Assembly (NCBI GenBank): GCA_018257865.1
Contig: JAEUBA010000057.1
Coordinates: 124,001-188,000, forward strand
From: Stereocaulon alpinum
Taxonomy: Eukaryota > Ascomycota > Lecanoromycetes > Lecanorales > Stereocaulaceae
DNA length: 64,000 nt
Direction of reading: 5' to 3'
Position 1 is the first letter of the stretch, and each line of letters opens with the position of its first letter. The notes below the pieces were generated by a model. The model was not told where the DNA came from, did no database searches, and worked only from the letters and a program-made list of their open reading frames with translations. The position numbers were made by a program, and so were the translations under genes. This document shows positions 11,143 to 22,640 of the stretch, in pieces.

Positions 11143-12264
11143 ATGCGATTGAGCAGCTTAGGGAAGAGCAGGAGTCTTGCAAGTATCAGTTATCCTGCCA
11201 TCATTGACATAGAGAGAGAGCGAATCCTCCATCTCTTTCGAGCCCTGCTCCGTCAATGTACCTACCTGCCAGATTCAGCGGCCCGCAAATACCTCCATTC
11301 CCACATAGTCTCCAGGTTTCGCGACTATCACCCTTCCAATATTAATTCTAAGACGAAGAGGGATGGAAAGCCCATGCAATTGGTTCAGCAACGACGTCCT
11401 ACCCTCATCAAGACTGCCAGAACAAGTCTCAAGTATCTACAACGCGCCAATGATGGCCATCCATTACACCTTGGGAAGATACTGTCAATGACATACGGAC
11501 GCCTTGGAAAGGGCAGACACCTACTGCTCAAAAACCTGAGATTACCAGATGTCCCGGTCGACGAAGTGGCCATGGAAAGGTTGTCAGATCCGCGCGAACA
11601 GGGTGTACCGCATCCGTCACATCAGCTCACGACGTTGATCGGGTCACAACGGCGCCAGAAGCTGTCGTTATTTCCAGGGAGAAGGCATCCAACTCAAACG
11701 CCAAGCATACCAGCAAAGAATAGTTGGGGCCGTCCCATGCCTGTCAAACGAGTGAGAAATATGAAGCGGCGATGGTACGCAGAGGCTCTTGACAGGGTTA
11801 TGCCGCCTTTGCCGGAAGAAGATTGGAACAGACTACGGAAGCTAGCTTCAGGGGAGATACCGTGGGAGGGTCCTGTCCCACGCCGAGGGCCGGACAAGGT
11901 AGTGGGGTTCAAGCGCGATCTTATGAGATACCCAGGGCTTCTGAGTAGCCCTCATGAGATCACCGAAAGATACATGAGGCGACTATGGGGCAAGATCTTC
12001 GTGCAATGTCCGGTGATGAGAGTTGATACTTCGAGACAAGCTGGCTGGGAGGTCAATTGGGGAGATACAAAAGCTGCACAGGTGTTTGCTCTACCACACA
12101 CGAAAAACCAATCGATGTCTCCGATGTTTGAGGGGGTTGATGAGAAGGGCAGGATCGTAAAAAAGCGGAACGAAGGTTTGGAATGGACAAATCCAATCAC
12201 TGCTCAACGGCCCAGTATGTTGGGTGGTTGGGAGGAACTCAGACACTGGAAACCAATGACCTGA
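11143..12264 (+). CDS. Cup1-like LYR-motif mitochondrial protein
   Basis: Single exon, ATG at 11143, 373 residues. The N-terminal helix HLFRALLRQCTYLPDSAARKYLHSHIVSRFR matches the LYR/complex-1 superfamily layout (leucine/arginine core, conserved helix two ending in an R-F-R). A long basic region follows without other recognised domains, with WGRPMPVKRVRNMKRRWYAEALDRVMPP and a conserved-looking C-terminal part. LYR proteins act as mitochondrial matrix adaptors that contact acyl carrier protein and help assemble respiratory complexes or deliver Fe-S clusters. The Cup1-like branch is fungal and little studied. The basic, Arg-rich composition fits mitochondrial import. The stop lies only 16 bases from the stop of the converging methyltransferase gene. 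Confidence 0.7.
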   Translation: MRLSSLGKSRSLASISYPAIIDIERERILHLFRALLRQCTYLPDSAARKYLHSHIVSRFRDYHPSNINSKTKRDGKPMQLVQQRRPTLIKTARTSLKYLQRANDGHPLHLGKILSMTYGRLGKGRHLLLKNLRLPDVPVDEVAMERLSDPREQGVPHPSHQLTTLIGSQRRQKLSLFPGRRHPTQTPSIPAKNSWGRPMPVKRVRNMKRRWYAEALDRVMPPLPEEDWNRLRKLASGEIPWEGPVPRRGPDKVVGFKRDLMRYPGLLSSPHEITERYMRRLWGKIFVQCPVMRVDTSRQAGWEVNWGDTKAAQVFALPHTKNQSMSPMFEGVDEKGRIVKKRNEGLEWTNPITAQRPSMLGGWEELRHWKPMT

Positions 12265-12280
12265 TAGATCGATTCGGTGT

Positions 12281-12991
12281 TCAATCTTCCTTGGTGAGCC
12301 GCCCAATTACCCTTGGAAAGAGACTCCAGTCATCTTCCTCTTTCTTAGGCTCTAACTCGACTCTTGACCACTTTCCAGCCTTCATCAAATACTCCCCCGT
12401 CGGCCTGTCCAGATGACAGCCCCCAAAAGGGAAGGGCCAAACGACGTTGTAAATCCCTTGGACGAAACGAGAAACCGCATCATGGCTCTCAACATGCTCA
12501 TAAACAATCATCTGGCCTCCAGGTTTGAGCAGTTCATACATTCCACTTACTGTCTTCTGCGGCTCTGGCACACCACATATGACTTGAACACTCAATATTG
12601 TGTCCACACTCCCTTTCTTGATCCCATACCTTGCCAAAGTTTGGAAATCTTCAGCCCCACATGGTACGATCGTGTAAATATCGCTCAGCCCACACTGCTT
12701 GACGTTCTTATGAAGAGCGTCATGAAGATCTACGTTTGGTTCCACGCCATAGATTTTCGTGATCTTCGATTTTTCGTAGCGTGGTAACTGAGAGCCGCTA
12801 CCTGGACCGACCTCGAGAACGGTGCCTGAGGCACTGGCTACAAGAGCAGGAATGCTTGTTTCGAGTTGGGAAGTGGCAATCCTCTTATCTACACTTTAAC
12901 CTCAGCGATGATACTGCACAAAATGCTGCAAGCGCGGAGAAGCTCACGTACTCAATCTGAGCCAGACTTTACCGAAAACTTTATCGCTCAT
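12281..12991 (-). CDS. Class I SAM-dependent methyltransferase (METTL7-like)
   Basis: Exon 1 is 12952-12991 (ATG at 12989-12991) and exon 2 is 12281-12888; the intron 12889-12951 starts GTACGT and ends GTGTAG. The product has 215 residues. Motif I is GTVLEVGPGSGSQL, followed by the acidic strand end KIYGVEPNVDLH (binding of the SAM ribose), CGAEDFQTLARYGIKKGSVDTILSVQVICGVPEP (motif III/IV region) and LLKPGGQMIVYEHVES (motif V). The pattern, with E-H in the motif V strand and a late WPFPFGGCHLDRPT, resembles METTL7/TMT1-type methyltransferases, which methylate small thiols or act on lipid-droplet-associated substrates. The substrate cannot be told from sequence. No membrane anchor is obvious at the N-terminus, unlike animal METTL7. 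Confidence 0.8.
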
Positions 12992-15626
12992 TATATCTCT
13001 GTTGAGAAGATCCTTAGGTCTCATCTGAAAGGTGCAGGCGTCAAATAGAACGAGGAGCAATCCTATTGCCTGTTAATCAACGTGCTTGTTGCATCTATGT
13101 AAAGAGTTGTTCCGAACCATAAACTGCCACAGCAATGAACAACAATGGATCCAGGTAAGCTTGTAGCCTGGTGACTATGCCCAGAGCCATCGTAAGGGTT
13201 TGCAATTATTCAGTGGCTAAGGGAGTAATGATATGATTTCTGAACAATTTTGGAAGAGATGTATAGAACTACAACTCCTGAAGTCTCTAACATGCATGAG
13301 ACTAGGATCAGGTCTATAAGCGAGGTAAAATCCCACAAAAGCACGCCGGGGACCTGATTGCCTTCCATTTCTCGCCCGTCAACGAGGGGTAACCCCGAAG
13401 CTTTCGGGCCACCGCGAAAAGCAAGTCCATATTTCAAGAAGTGTCCGAGCCCTAGAGCTAAGCCTAAAAGGACTATATACGGGCGGCCTCTTGTTAGCCT
13501 TATGCTTTAGGGCTTCTCATTCTCGCCCAGAATTCTTGGTGAGCAGTTTCATGGAGCGACAGATACTTTGTCAAAGGGGAATCAATCTCCGCCAAGATGG
13601 ACTCGTAGAATGAGAGTCTTCTGTTGCTGTGAAGATACTAGATCGAAATTACAATGTGAAAGCCACTTCAACAATCCTCGAGCCGAATGCACTGAGCGAG
13701 CAGGAGAGGACCGTATAGCGCAGAAAGACGTCGTAAAGGTCACTTTTGAGAGAAAAGCTAGAACGCAATCATGCAGGTTTTAGGGTAATGATGCAATCAG
13801 TGGAGAATGTCAGTCTTATAACGACCCAAATTCTTTCATGCTGTGAATATTGCGGACAAAAACTGTTCCAATTGGAAATGCGTGTATACACAATTTTGCC
13901 CTACCCAACAAGTCGTGAGCTAAAAGGCGTCTCCACATAGCATTGATTCATCAAAGAACCTGACAAGCGCACGCTGTTCCGTCACCCTGCATGACAATCT
14001 TCGGATAAAGTAATAACACTGATTCAGCCTACTACCTTGCAATGTATCTGCTGTTTTTGCAAAGGCGCCAAGACGCTGTAGCCTGTGAGTGGGCGTACAG
14101 TGTACTCTTATGATTGGCGGCTCGACTCTGTTCCATTTGTCTCTGAACCGCCCATTCGACATCTGCAAAATTTGAACTCAATTCCATGGGGTTTACGTAT
14201 CCCTCGCTCCTCGTAAGCGAATGGACGAACAGGCTTCAATTGTGGAAGAGTTGGCAATCATGGCAAAGTCTTCATTTGGCGATCGAAGGATGTGAAGGAT
14301 AATAGCTTACATGACGTAGATGCTGAGGGTTCTCGTGGTCTAAGGTTTCATCGGATGTCTCCTCTCAAACGACTTAGTCTAGTGATACGACACTGTTGTT
14401 CATTAACGTGGAATATCAAGTCAACATAGATATCATCTAGTCTACCATGGCTTGATTCCAGTCGGACGTGCCGGGGGCCGTGATACAAAACTCTAATGTT
14501 GTCTGAGCCTCTCATCGAAAGTACCATTCGATGGGCCATCGAATGAGCGTGGCCGTCCTGGAAGCCTTAATTGGAATCTTATACGCTCTGAACGGGATTC
14601 CGATCGTGCTGAGACTCGGCAATTATGAGATGAGTCTGAGCGTATCAGAGGATTAGCTCCAGTCCACGCAAGTCTATGACAGATTCAGAAGACCTCAAAG
14701 TCAGGTAGTCTATAATGATCGACAGTTGACTTCGAGTCATCGTAATTAAATTGGGATGGATCTTTCTCTGGACTCTACTAAGAGGTCCTACTAAGCTGGG
14801 TCCCAGGTGCCGGCGTCTTCACGTACTGGGTGTTGTTATTCCACACCATCGCTGACAAGTCTACATCACTAAACGGCCGACTTCTGCTGCTCATACCTTT
14901 TCGTTTGCGCCAGTCTTCACTCCAGTCAGACTTTCGACACGACGTATCGCGTCTGGTGCATCTGGCTCACTTTACACACTGCCCGAGTCTCCACTCTCTC
15001 TGCCCGGCACTTTTGGGGCTGGCTCATATCAACGCCGTCAAACTTGACTTAAGTCAGCTTTGGTGGAAGCTGACCATTGCACTACAGCACAACAAAATGG
15101 TTTCGAAACATACTTTGCTTGTCTGTAGCTCCTGATGGTTGACCATTATCCTCTCAATTGTAATTGGCACCTCACATAAACCTTCGGTCATCGATATCGC
15201 TCTTGAATACCGTCCTCTAGACTGCAGTATCTTTTCTCGGGCCGAGTGATGAGAATCAATCGAGGGGAGACGTGAAGGCTTCTTGCTATCTGTCTGGCGA
15301 TCATTCTGGCCAGCGTAGTTACGACAGATGTGGTTACCGGTTGGACCCGCAGTCCTTGCGTAGAAGATCAGCGACTGAGGATTGGAGTATTTCTAGTTCG
15401 TCGCTCTATTCATATCCAAATTAAACTGGAGTGCTTCGAGTAGAAATCCATCGAGTCTGCGCTGATTTTCCGGCCGGATCCTTTGCGAAGCTTGACAGTC
15501 AAAATCATGAATTTCAGCCCGTCTAGCACTAGTCTCAACATCGAATCGTGACTATTGGCATCGACCGTGATAGCAAATCTTCGTCTTCCCTTGCCGCCAC
15601 ATCACAACCATCTCGTTCATTGTAAG
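12992..15626. other. Start of gene-poor island, no supported gene
   Basis: Only short interrupted frames are seen. The longest (14830-15135 plus, LLGLAHINAVKLDLSQLWW) has a coding-like flavour but no proper ATG context, no domain and no continuation. It may be a gene relic. Confidence 0.4.
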
Positions 15627-15655
15627 ACAACAACAACAACAAAAACAACAACAAC
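15627..15655 (+). promoter_or_regulatory. CAA-repeat leader before the F-box-like ATG
   Basis: A run of CAA triplets with one AAAAAC interruption abuts the ATG at 15656. Unstructured CAA repeats in 5' leaders favour scanning and translation; the role here is inference. Confidence 0.35.
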
Positions 15656-17140
15656 ATGACGCTACCAATCGAATATCTCCCCAATGAGGTGCTACAGAAT
15701 GTTCTATGCCACTGTGCCGATAATGAGCTTGCAACTTGTCGGCTTCTCTGTTCTCGCTTCGACACGGTGGCATCACCATTACCCTTTCGTCATATCTGCG
15801 TGAAGAGCACATCTCAGAGCGGTGCAAGGATGAAGTCAGTCATGGACTCCATTAAGTTGCGAGCGCACGTTCAGAGGGTGGTGTTCCGTGGTAAAGATAC
15901 TAAAGTGAGTCCCAGGTCCAAAAGTCGGCAAGCTGTATGCAACAATGTTGATTGGACAAGCTTCTGGGTCCGCAGGTCGGTCTGAACGTCTTGCCTGTCG
16001 AAGTCATACACTCCTTGTTCGGCGTCAGCTCGCTACCTAAGCTCAAGACCGTCAACATATTCTTGAGCTATCATCGCGAAGAGTACCTTCCGGAAGACCA
16101 ACGGACACTGCAAAAGCTGAATATATACCCTGCAGCTGTTTTGGGGCCTATTCTTCTGGGCCTCGCGCAACGCAGGCCCACAACCTGTGAAGATATAGGT
16201 TCTTTGGAGGTCACAATTGACTAGTCAGAGTCCACTTTTAGCTCTTTCCACCCTTTGTAGCCAGCTTTCCAGCTCTTGTAGGCTTACTGTACGACCGTGG
16301 GTTTCAGATCTATGTCGACTAAGAGGCTTAGGTAGAGTGTATCAAGGCATCTGCGATACTTATCAGTCAAGTGGCAGAAGCAGTCGCGGACGGAGGCGTA
16401 GAACAGTGGGCTCTGCAATCTGCAAAGACAGTGTTGTGTTGAACGGAATTCAGAAGGTCAACACAGCCAGCCATGTGGTGACACGGATACCACGGATGTG
16501 TCAACACAATCGATCCGCGTCAACACAGACCTTAGGATAGAAATTCAACTCGAGAGAGTTCGAATACAGACTCCCTTTCCAACAAGTGGTATGGAGCCGA
16601 CAGTGATGTCGTTTATCAACGTGGAGGTAGATCATGAGCTTACTCCATGGCCGTCGCGAAGGATCTTTATGCCATGTACCAGCAAACCTGACCAAAGACC
16701 TCCGCTTCCCACAGAATGCAAGTCTCTGTAAGCGGCACGCATCCTCGATACACATCGCTCCACTATGCTCAGAACGCGTACATTGCCTGTGGAAGGTAAA
16801 TTCTTATTGCAACTAGCAGTGGAAGCTATCTCACCACTCGGACATCGAGCGGAGTTCGGGTCTAGCTTCCAAGTCAAGACATACCTTAGGAGTACCTTGG
16901 GCCTTAACACTTGGTCCAAGCCCTCAAAATTAAGACAGTATCTTCACCACGCCTTTCTATTACGATCGTTCACTGACGATCTCGCCTGCAGGAGATCTCC
17001 ATATTCCTTCCTAGTCTCAAAAGTCTGCTCAATTTAATTTGCAGAAGTTTACCTCCTGGTTGTTCAATTCAGCGTCTTCCCTCCAACACATACCCAATCT
17101 ACTGCAAACATTCGAAGAACCTACGATGTTCGAGCGAAGG
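15656..17140 (+). pseudogene. F-box-like/LRR-like gene, decayed
   Basis: An ATG at 15656 follows a CAA-repeat leader. Exon 1 (15656-15904) encodes an F-box-like start: LPNEVLQNVLCHCADNELATCRLLCSRFDTVASPLPFRHICV. An intron 15905-15975 (GTGAGT...CGCAG) joins in phase to 15976-16224, which encodes a further 82 residues (VGLNVLPVEVIHSLFGVSSLPKLKTVN...) and then a stop. Coding-like pieces in other frames follow downstream (16765-17035 with SPLGHRAEFGSSFQVKTYL; about 17050-17160 with SSLQHIPNLLQTFEEPT), separated by stops and frame shifts. The N-terminal layout parallels the intact F-box-like gene at 32625-34027. F-box proteins recruit substrates to SCF ubiquitin ligases. The first two exons could still make a 165-residue truncated protein; decay is my inference from the broken 3' half. 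Confidence 0.5.
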
Positions 17141-19967
17141 TACTCAGTGCACTTGGTCTGGGTGGATATAAGAAGAGGCGGAAAGAGGGACAATGGATAG
17201 ACAGGACGTGGAATGGCCTTGGACAGGCATTACAGCTGCCAAGGTGATCTGACGTCGACCCTGCTTTTGCTCCTCGAGTCCCATACCTCGCACTCTTTCA
17301 GCTAGAGAGGTCCTCGTGGAGCTTAAGAGCTCTTGTGGTGCTGCAGGTGAATCTTGGGGCAGAGGCTGCTTGTAGGCAAGAGGACGTCGCAAGCTGATCC
17401 ACCTAGTCCAACCAAGTGCGCGACCCTTATGCGATTACTCGCTTGGCTTTCCGAAGTGTGTCATTGCTATGCGTGCAGCACGTTCAACCCAGAGTACTTA
17501 TAGGTCTGTGGTTCTCGATAGGGAGGTATCAGAGGCCACTCGAGACTTGTTGCGTAGCGACGATCTATATCATGTTAATAGGCGAGCTGCCCTGGCGTTT
17601 CAATTGGCGTGCCTACATACGCAAACAGAGAGGACCATGTTGAAGAGGCTTGACTCTCCAGATCCAACGTGAGCATCATCAAGGAATAGCATCGTGTACA
17701 TATTGATCGTAGTTGCCCTTGTCATATTCAGAGCGTAAGGTAAAGCTACCAAGTTACATGCATACGGAAGTATCGGGCCGCCTTGACACCGCCCATAACA
17801 CACGGTCGCATCAACGACGAAGATCCGACCACAGCTCTGCGCCACAGAGCCCATGCGAACAATCGAGATAACTTCAACGCGATGGGAATAGTTGGGCAAG
17901 TGTATGTAACGTCCATTGCTCTTCCCGGAGAATCTGACCTCCTTGCGCTGTTGACCTCCATACATCTGCGACGAATCCGCCTCCTTGCTACCTCATGAAC
18001 GTGCGTCCCCTCCGCTCCTTCCAGCGTAACCACTTATCGTGTTTGTAGTTCCCTACTCTTTAGCCATGATCCCAGCTCAGATCGTGGAGGCAGGCTCCAT
18101 CCTTTCTGCTGACCAAGGATGTAGCATAGTCTCCGAGCGCCCTGCCAAGCGATCTATGCCTTTGTTCACCACCTCATCCCTTGTCGCAATGTAGGTGTCG
18201 AAGGTGCGATTATTAAGGCTTGGTATGGAGGAAGCTGTAGATAGGACGCGGTGCTCTTGAGTCCAATCAAGTCGTAGTTTCACGGCGTGGTCGGAGCAGA
18301 ACGTTATAGACTTCGGTCTTGTTAGCAAACAGTGGCCTCCAACACTTTCATACCTCGTTCACGTCGCAGCATTTTCCACGTAGGGTAAGTTTCTTGGAGC
18401 TTTGGATCGAGGAAGGTGGGGTGTTCTACATGCCTCGTCAGCTGAATGGTATATTTGATCTTTCGGTCGGAGGAAGGTAGAGTGTTGAACACGAACCGCC
18501 AATATTGCTCTCGCTCCCTCGGCCGATGTCAACCTAATGAGCGAGTCATGGAGCTTTTCTCCAAGTCAAGGACCGCCTCTGTTAGATGCAAAGGTCGATA
18601 TTCAGGTAAAGTATGAGTGCGCATACGCCCGAGGGCAAATGATGCCCTTTGTGTAAATAATAGTGCGCCTCCGCAACGCCGCGCCGATCAGGCTCCAGGT
18701 TCGAATGTAAGGTACCTATGGTATCCTTCGAGGTTCATGCGGACGGTATTGACGGTTAGAAGATTCGTTGTTGATGTTGGACTGGTTCTGACTTGGCTTG
18801 TCGCGCTTGCAGGGTGTTATCGAGCGCTCCACCTCTTGTTAATGCGTGGGTCGTAACGAATGCCACTTGGCCGCCAGCTGTCATGTCGCTTCGGTTGAAG
18901 GGAATTGGACTCGTAGGTGAGGGGTCTGTCGTCAGGAGGAGCACTATGAGAATATAAGCATGTCGTTATCACATTCTAAGGTTGAAAGGTAACAAGGAGG
19001 AGAAGATATCTATAACACGGAGCTGTCAGTCTTTGCTGTCGTAGCAGGTATAGCGAGATAATTATACTTGCCAAACCCAAATATATCTTTAAGGTAAAAA
19101 AACCCCCCTGTATTGCCTGTTAATATGGTTCGCGTTCGAAGATATAGCCTCCGCATACCGAGAACGTGTGTTGAATAGCTATAAAGAGATCCCGACCACT
19201 CGAGATGATAAAACTGTAAGTGTTGAACATGGCCTGCCACGGACTACGACGAAACAAACGTGATATGTTGCTAAGAAGGTCACGGCAGTGGTAAGGCGAG
19301 TACTACGGTACCATGTTGGTTGTTGGATTTGTTTGTTTACACCAATGGTGCGCCCGTAGTGTTGACATCAGTACTTCTAAGCGACCGCAAAATTTACGAC
19401 TGGCAAGAAATATGTCGCTGCGGTAATTGCGGACTCGTATGTTATAGCAACCGCCTTGCGACTGGGATATGTTGCATGTTTTCTTGTGTTAGAAGTGTTG
19501 ATCGCAGTCATGTATTAGTATAGGAATGGTTGGTGATCTTGGAGATGGACTTGTGTTATGTGCGATGATATGCGAAGGGAGTTGCATGATGGCAAGGTAT
19601 TGGAAGGAAAAGACAAGTCACAAGAACAAGAGAGACTCGAACATGTTGGAGGCAGAATGTAATTGCATTGCTTTGCGGAGCTTTGTGGATGGCTAGCTAC
19701 TATGCAAAGGACTAAGCTAAAGTACATGATAGAAGATGATTGCCATGCTCGACCCTCAATGCAGGCACTGTGCTGCATTCAGCTGCCATGAAGACTCCAC
19801 CCCTTGATCAAAACTCATGCTGAAGGATGAATGTGGAATGTGGGCTGCGAAACTGTCAATGAGATGGGCTGGAGCATTAGTATGGAATGGAGATCAACTT
19901 ACATGCTGGGCTCACAATGGAGGCTTGATGTTGCAGTGGGAAAAGCCAGCCAACACCTGTGTTCATG
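17141..19967. other. Gene-poor stretch
   Basis: Fragments with coding-like composition occur at 17150-17400 and 17416-17672, but are broken by stops in every frame and match no family I recognise. Around 18350-18500 two short similar passages (AGCTTTGGATCGAGGAAGGT / GATCTTTCGGTCGGAGGAAGGT) appear about 70 bases apart. No RNA gene or intact CDS was found. Confidence 0.4.
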
Positions 19968-20617
19968 GCGATCTCAAGTTTGACCAGACCAACCCGATGT
20001 TGGATGCCTGCATGAGATGGGCCATGTCGGTGGAAGGCGGTGTGATGTGAAAACATGACGATCTCAAGTTTGACCTGACTCTCCCGCTGAGAGCGCCTGC
20101 AAAAGATGAGCCATGGAAGAAAAGTCGAATCGAAAGGTAGAATGGTCGAATCGCAAGGTCGAATCGCAAGGTCGAACGGTCGCATGACGCCTCAAGTTTG
20201 ACCTGACTGCCCCGATGACAGCGCCTGCAAGAGATGATCATGGTAGGACGGTCGAATCGAACGGTCGGATAACGATCTCAAGTTTGACCTGACTCAGCCC
20301 GATGCTGAGCGCCTGCAAGAGATGGGTCATCAATGCTGAAACGGTCGGATCGAACGGTCGAATGACGTCTCAAGTTTGACCTGACTGCCCCGATGGCAGC
20401 GCCTGCAAGAGATGAGTCATGTGTGTGATGAATGTGTCGATGCATGATGATGTGGATGCATGTTGATGTGGATGCATGATGATGTGGATGCATGTTGATG
20501 TGGATGCATGTTGATGTTGATGATCATGAATGAGGATGGATCATGTGGTACATGTGTTGACGATCTCAAGTTTGACCAGACCAACCCGATGTTGGATGCC
20601 TGCATGAGATGGGTCAA
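19968..20617 (+). repeat. Cluster of six covarying hairpin repeats (left cluster)
   Basis: Six copies of a unit of about 58 bases lie in one orientation at about 19968-20026, 20058-20115, 20186-20243, 20272-20330, 20364-20421 and 20559-20617. Each has ATCTCAAGTTTGACC (or GTCTC/GCCTC), a small hairpin with a five-base loop (mostly CCGAT), then GCCTGCA and an AGATG end that can pair back with the first bases. The hairpin stems differ between copies but stay paired: CCAAC/GTTGG, CTCTC/GAGAG, CTCAGC/GCTGAG and CTGCC/GGCAG (one copy has a single mismatch, CTGCC/GACAG). Such compensatory change points to selection on, or copying of, a folded form. Spacers contain a GGTCGAATCG motif and a GATGTGGATGCATG minisatellite. 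Confidence 0.85.
20428..20523 (+). repeat. GATGTGGATGCATG minisatellite
   Basis: Near-perfect units of about 18 bases (GATGTGGATGCATGWT) are repeated about five times between the fifth and sixth hairpin copies. Short open frames on the minus strand rich in His (HPHHHAS) are a by-product. Confidence 0.75.
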
Positions 20618-20849
20618 GTGTAATGTATGATGAAGGTAGATGCATGACTGCATAAAGTGTGGATGTATGTATGCATGGATGTATGCAAGATGCTTTAATA
20701 AAAGCTTGATGAAGTATGGGTGGCGTCAATGTTGGAGACGACATGTGGGACTTGGAGAGATGAAGAAAAGAAAAAAGAAGAAGGAAACGGGGGGGAGATC
20801 CTGGGTATATATATTACTTCAGGCAGGGGGTCTCCTGTTGCCTTTCCTG

Positions 20850-21030
20850 GTTTAGTTCCGCGCTAAACGCTCACACCTGCTACCCGGCGCAAGAAATATC
20901 ACCCTTTCGGGCTTAGTCTTGAGCTTAAAACTTTCACCTGCTACCCGGCTCTCGCTTGTCAACAACATGTCTCCCTTTTGGGCTTAGTCCCTTCGCTAAG
21001 GAGTCACTTCTACCACCTGCTCGGCGTTCG
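20850..21030 (+). repeat. Three tandem copies of a TTAG...CTAA hairpin / CACCTGCTACCCGGCG motif
   Basis: Copies lie at about 20850-20891, 20909-20952 and 20980-21029. Each has (G)GCTTAGT or TTTAGTT, a short spacer, CGCTAA, then about 12 bases and CACCTGCTACCCGGCG, shortened in the third copy. TTTAG/CTAAA in copy 1 and CTTAG/CTAAG in copy 3 are matched inverted pairs. A copy in opposite orientation lies at 27902-27950. Confidence 0.75.
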
Positions 21031-21687
21031 CTCCAGCTTCCTGCGGAGTTTCCGCGACCTCAAGAGGCCGAAGACCGAGCAATTTGTCAACATAGAGGCG
21101 AGCAATGCTTCTCTATGCATCACGGGATGTAGCACGGCAGATCTTCCTCATACGTACAGGTCTAAGGTAGAGATCCTTTCATTTCGGTCAGACGCTTGGA
21201 GATGTCGCCACTCAACGTTTCGATTTTCCCAATCTTATTCAGCTCGCCTCGACCTTGAGCAAAGTCCACAACATAGCTGTTCCATGTGTGTTAAGGCTTA
21301 GGCGACGATTGTAACGAGAGAAGGAAACTAAAGCTGAGGTTTATAGAAGCGCTTAAGAGGATCCGTAGGAATAGCATTGTAATCTTACTTTGAACGGAAG
21401 GTTCATGTCGTGGCATTGTACGAGGAAAACGATGTGATTGTCATGACAGTCAGGCAACTTACCGATATATTGCATTCTTATCATGTAGCAAAAGTCAGCA
21501 AGGATGTTGGGCCATTCATTGTACTACGATCTCCTACTTGCATCGCTAATACAGAGCATGAGACTTAAAGTGCCCTTGGTAAAGTATACTCTTATGACTG
21601 ATGTGTCTTATCATCACCCTAGGGTTCTCTCAATTGCACATATCTCTATCTCTAGTTTGATATAGATTGAACAATATGTGTGAGACG
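21031..21687. other. Non-coding stretch right of the motif cluster
   Basis: No gene, RNA or clear repeat was seen. The sequence is of mixed composition with only short chance frames. Confidence 0.4.
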
Positions 21688-22640
21688 TCACCTCCTCCCG
21701 CGCTGTCGGCCTGCAATAGCCTGGTGCAAATCCATGAATGCCTTCTCATCTTTCCGCATCTCCAAGGTCATTCTCACTGCTCCGGCACCCCTGAATCTAG
21801 CGTCCATCACCTGGATATCCTCTCCTACGAGACTTAGGTATCGCTTCTGAGGAAGTAGCAAGTCAAGATACTCTTTGGATTGTGGTGAGACTTCCCGGAA
21901 CATTTCCTCGCCAAACCTGAAGTGTTGCAATTTTGGGAGTCCATCCGCGATCTTCTTGAAGTATTGGCACCAAGTCCTTTCATACATGTATGTCATGAAC
22001 AACGCCGAGGGGTCTTTGGGATAGCTTGGAAATCGATCCGATATCTCTCTGAATCAACCTCTCCATACTACAAAGCAAGCAGCATGATCCCACACTCTGG
22101 AAGAACAAGCCTCTTGCGTGTATGGAGATTGACTATCCATTCTAGCTGCCAGTCGTGACTGGATATAAAATGGCTCAAGATAAGTCCGCTAAAGTATGGG
22201 AAGTATACCTTATGCGTCGAAGATCGACTTTCGGATAATAACCGCAATGTGCGTTTGCTCCGAGGTATAGTTCGGTCAAACTACTTGAGGCATGGCGCAG
22301 CCAAGTCGTAGGCAAATTAGTAAAGAACGTGAAGGACCGAATTAGTTTCGTTAGATAACGATCAACGTGGGAGCTTCTGTCTTCGTAAGAGAAACATAGG
22401 TGGAGAGTGCGCAAACCGCTGAGGAACGTCATGAAGCTGGGCCGTTCGGTGAGACGTGGCTCTAGCCGGCAAGGCATGGTGTGAATCTTCAAGCGGTTGA
22501 CGGTCCAGCACTCAGGTGGTCGTGGGATGACTTTGAATTGCGACAAAGTATGAGCTGAAGCATTGCCTAATCTTACGATCTAGAATCACAACGCCAGCTA
22601 GTGAGAGGTCAGTAACGAACTCAAAACTATCGCTAAGTTT
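21688..22640 (-). pseudogene. Decayed paralogue of the F-box-like gene at 32625-34027
   Basis: On the minus strand two coding-like blocks, 22175-22546 and 21688-22002, lie in different frames with stops between. Similarity to the intact gene is visible: GLRTLHLCF against NLHTLELCF, then NAHCGYYPKVDLR against DSHWGYYPKVDFR, a SSHDWQLEW piece against SHDWQQVW in a shifted frame, and a C-terminal MDARFRGAGAV against IDRKFRGAAVD. The F-box N-terminus is missing or too decayed to see. At least one frame shift and one internal stop separate the blocks and no intron explains them. I read it as a dead copy. Confidence 0.65.

Noticed and set aside
19968..20617. Possible CRISPR array or known self-cleaving ribozyme
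   Set aside because: Unequal spacing, diverged repeats and a eukaryotic setting exclude CRISPR. By eye no hammerhead core (CUGAUGA...GAAA), twister or C/D box layout was found.
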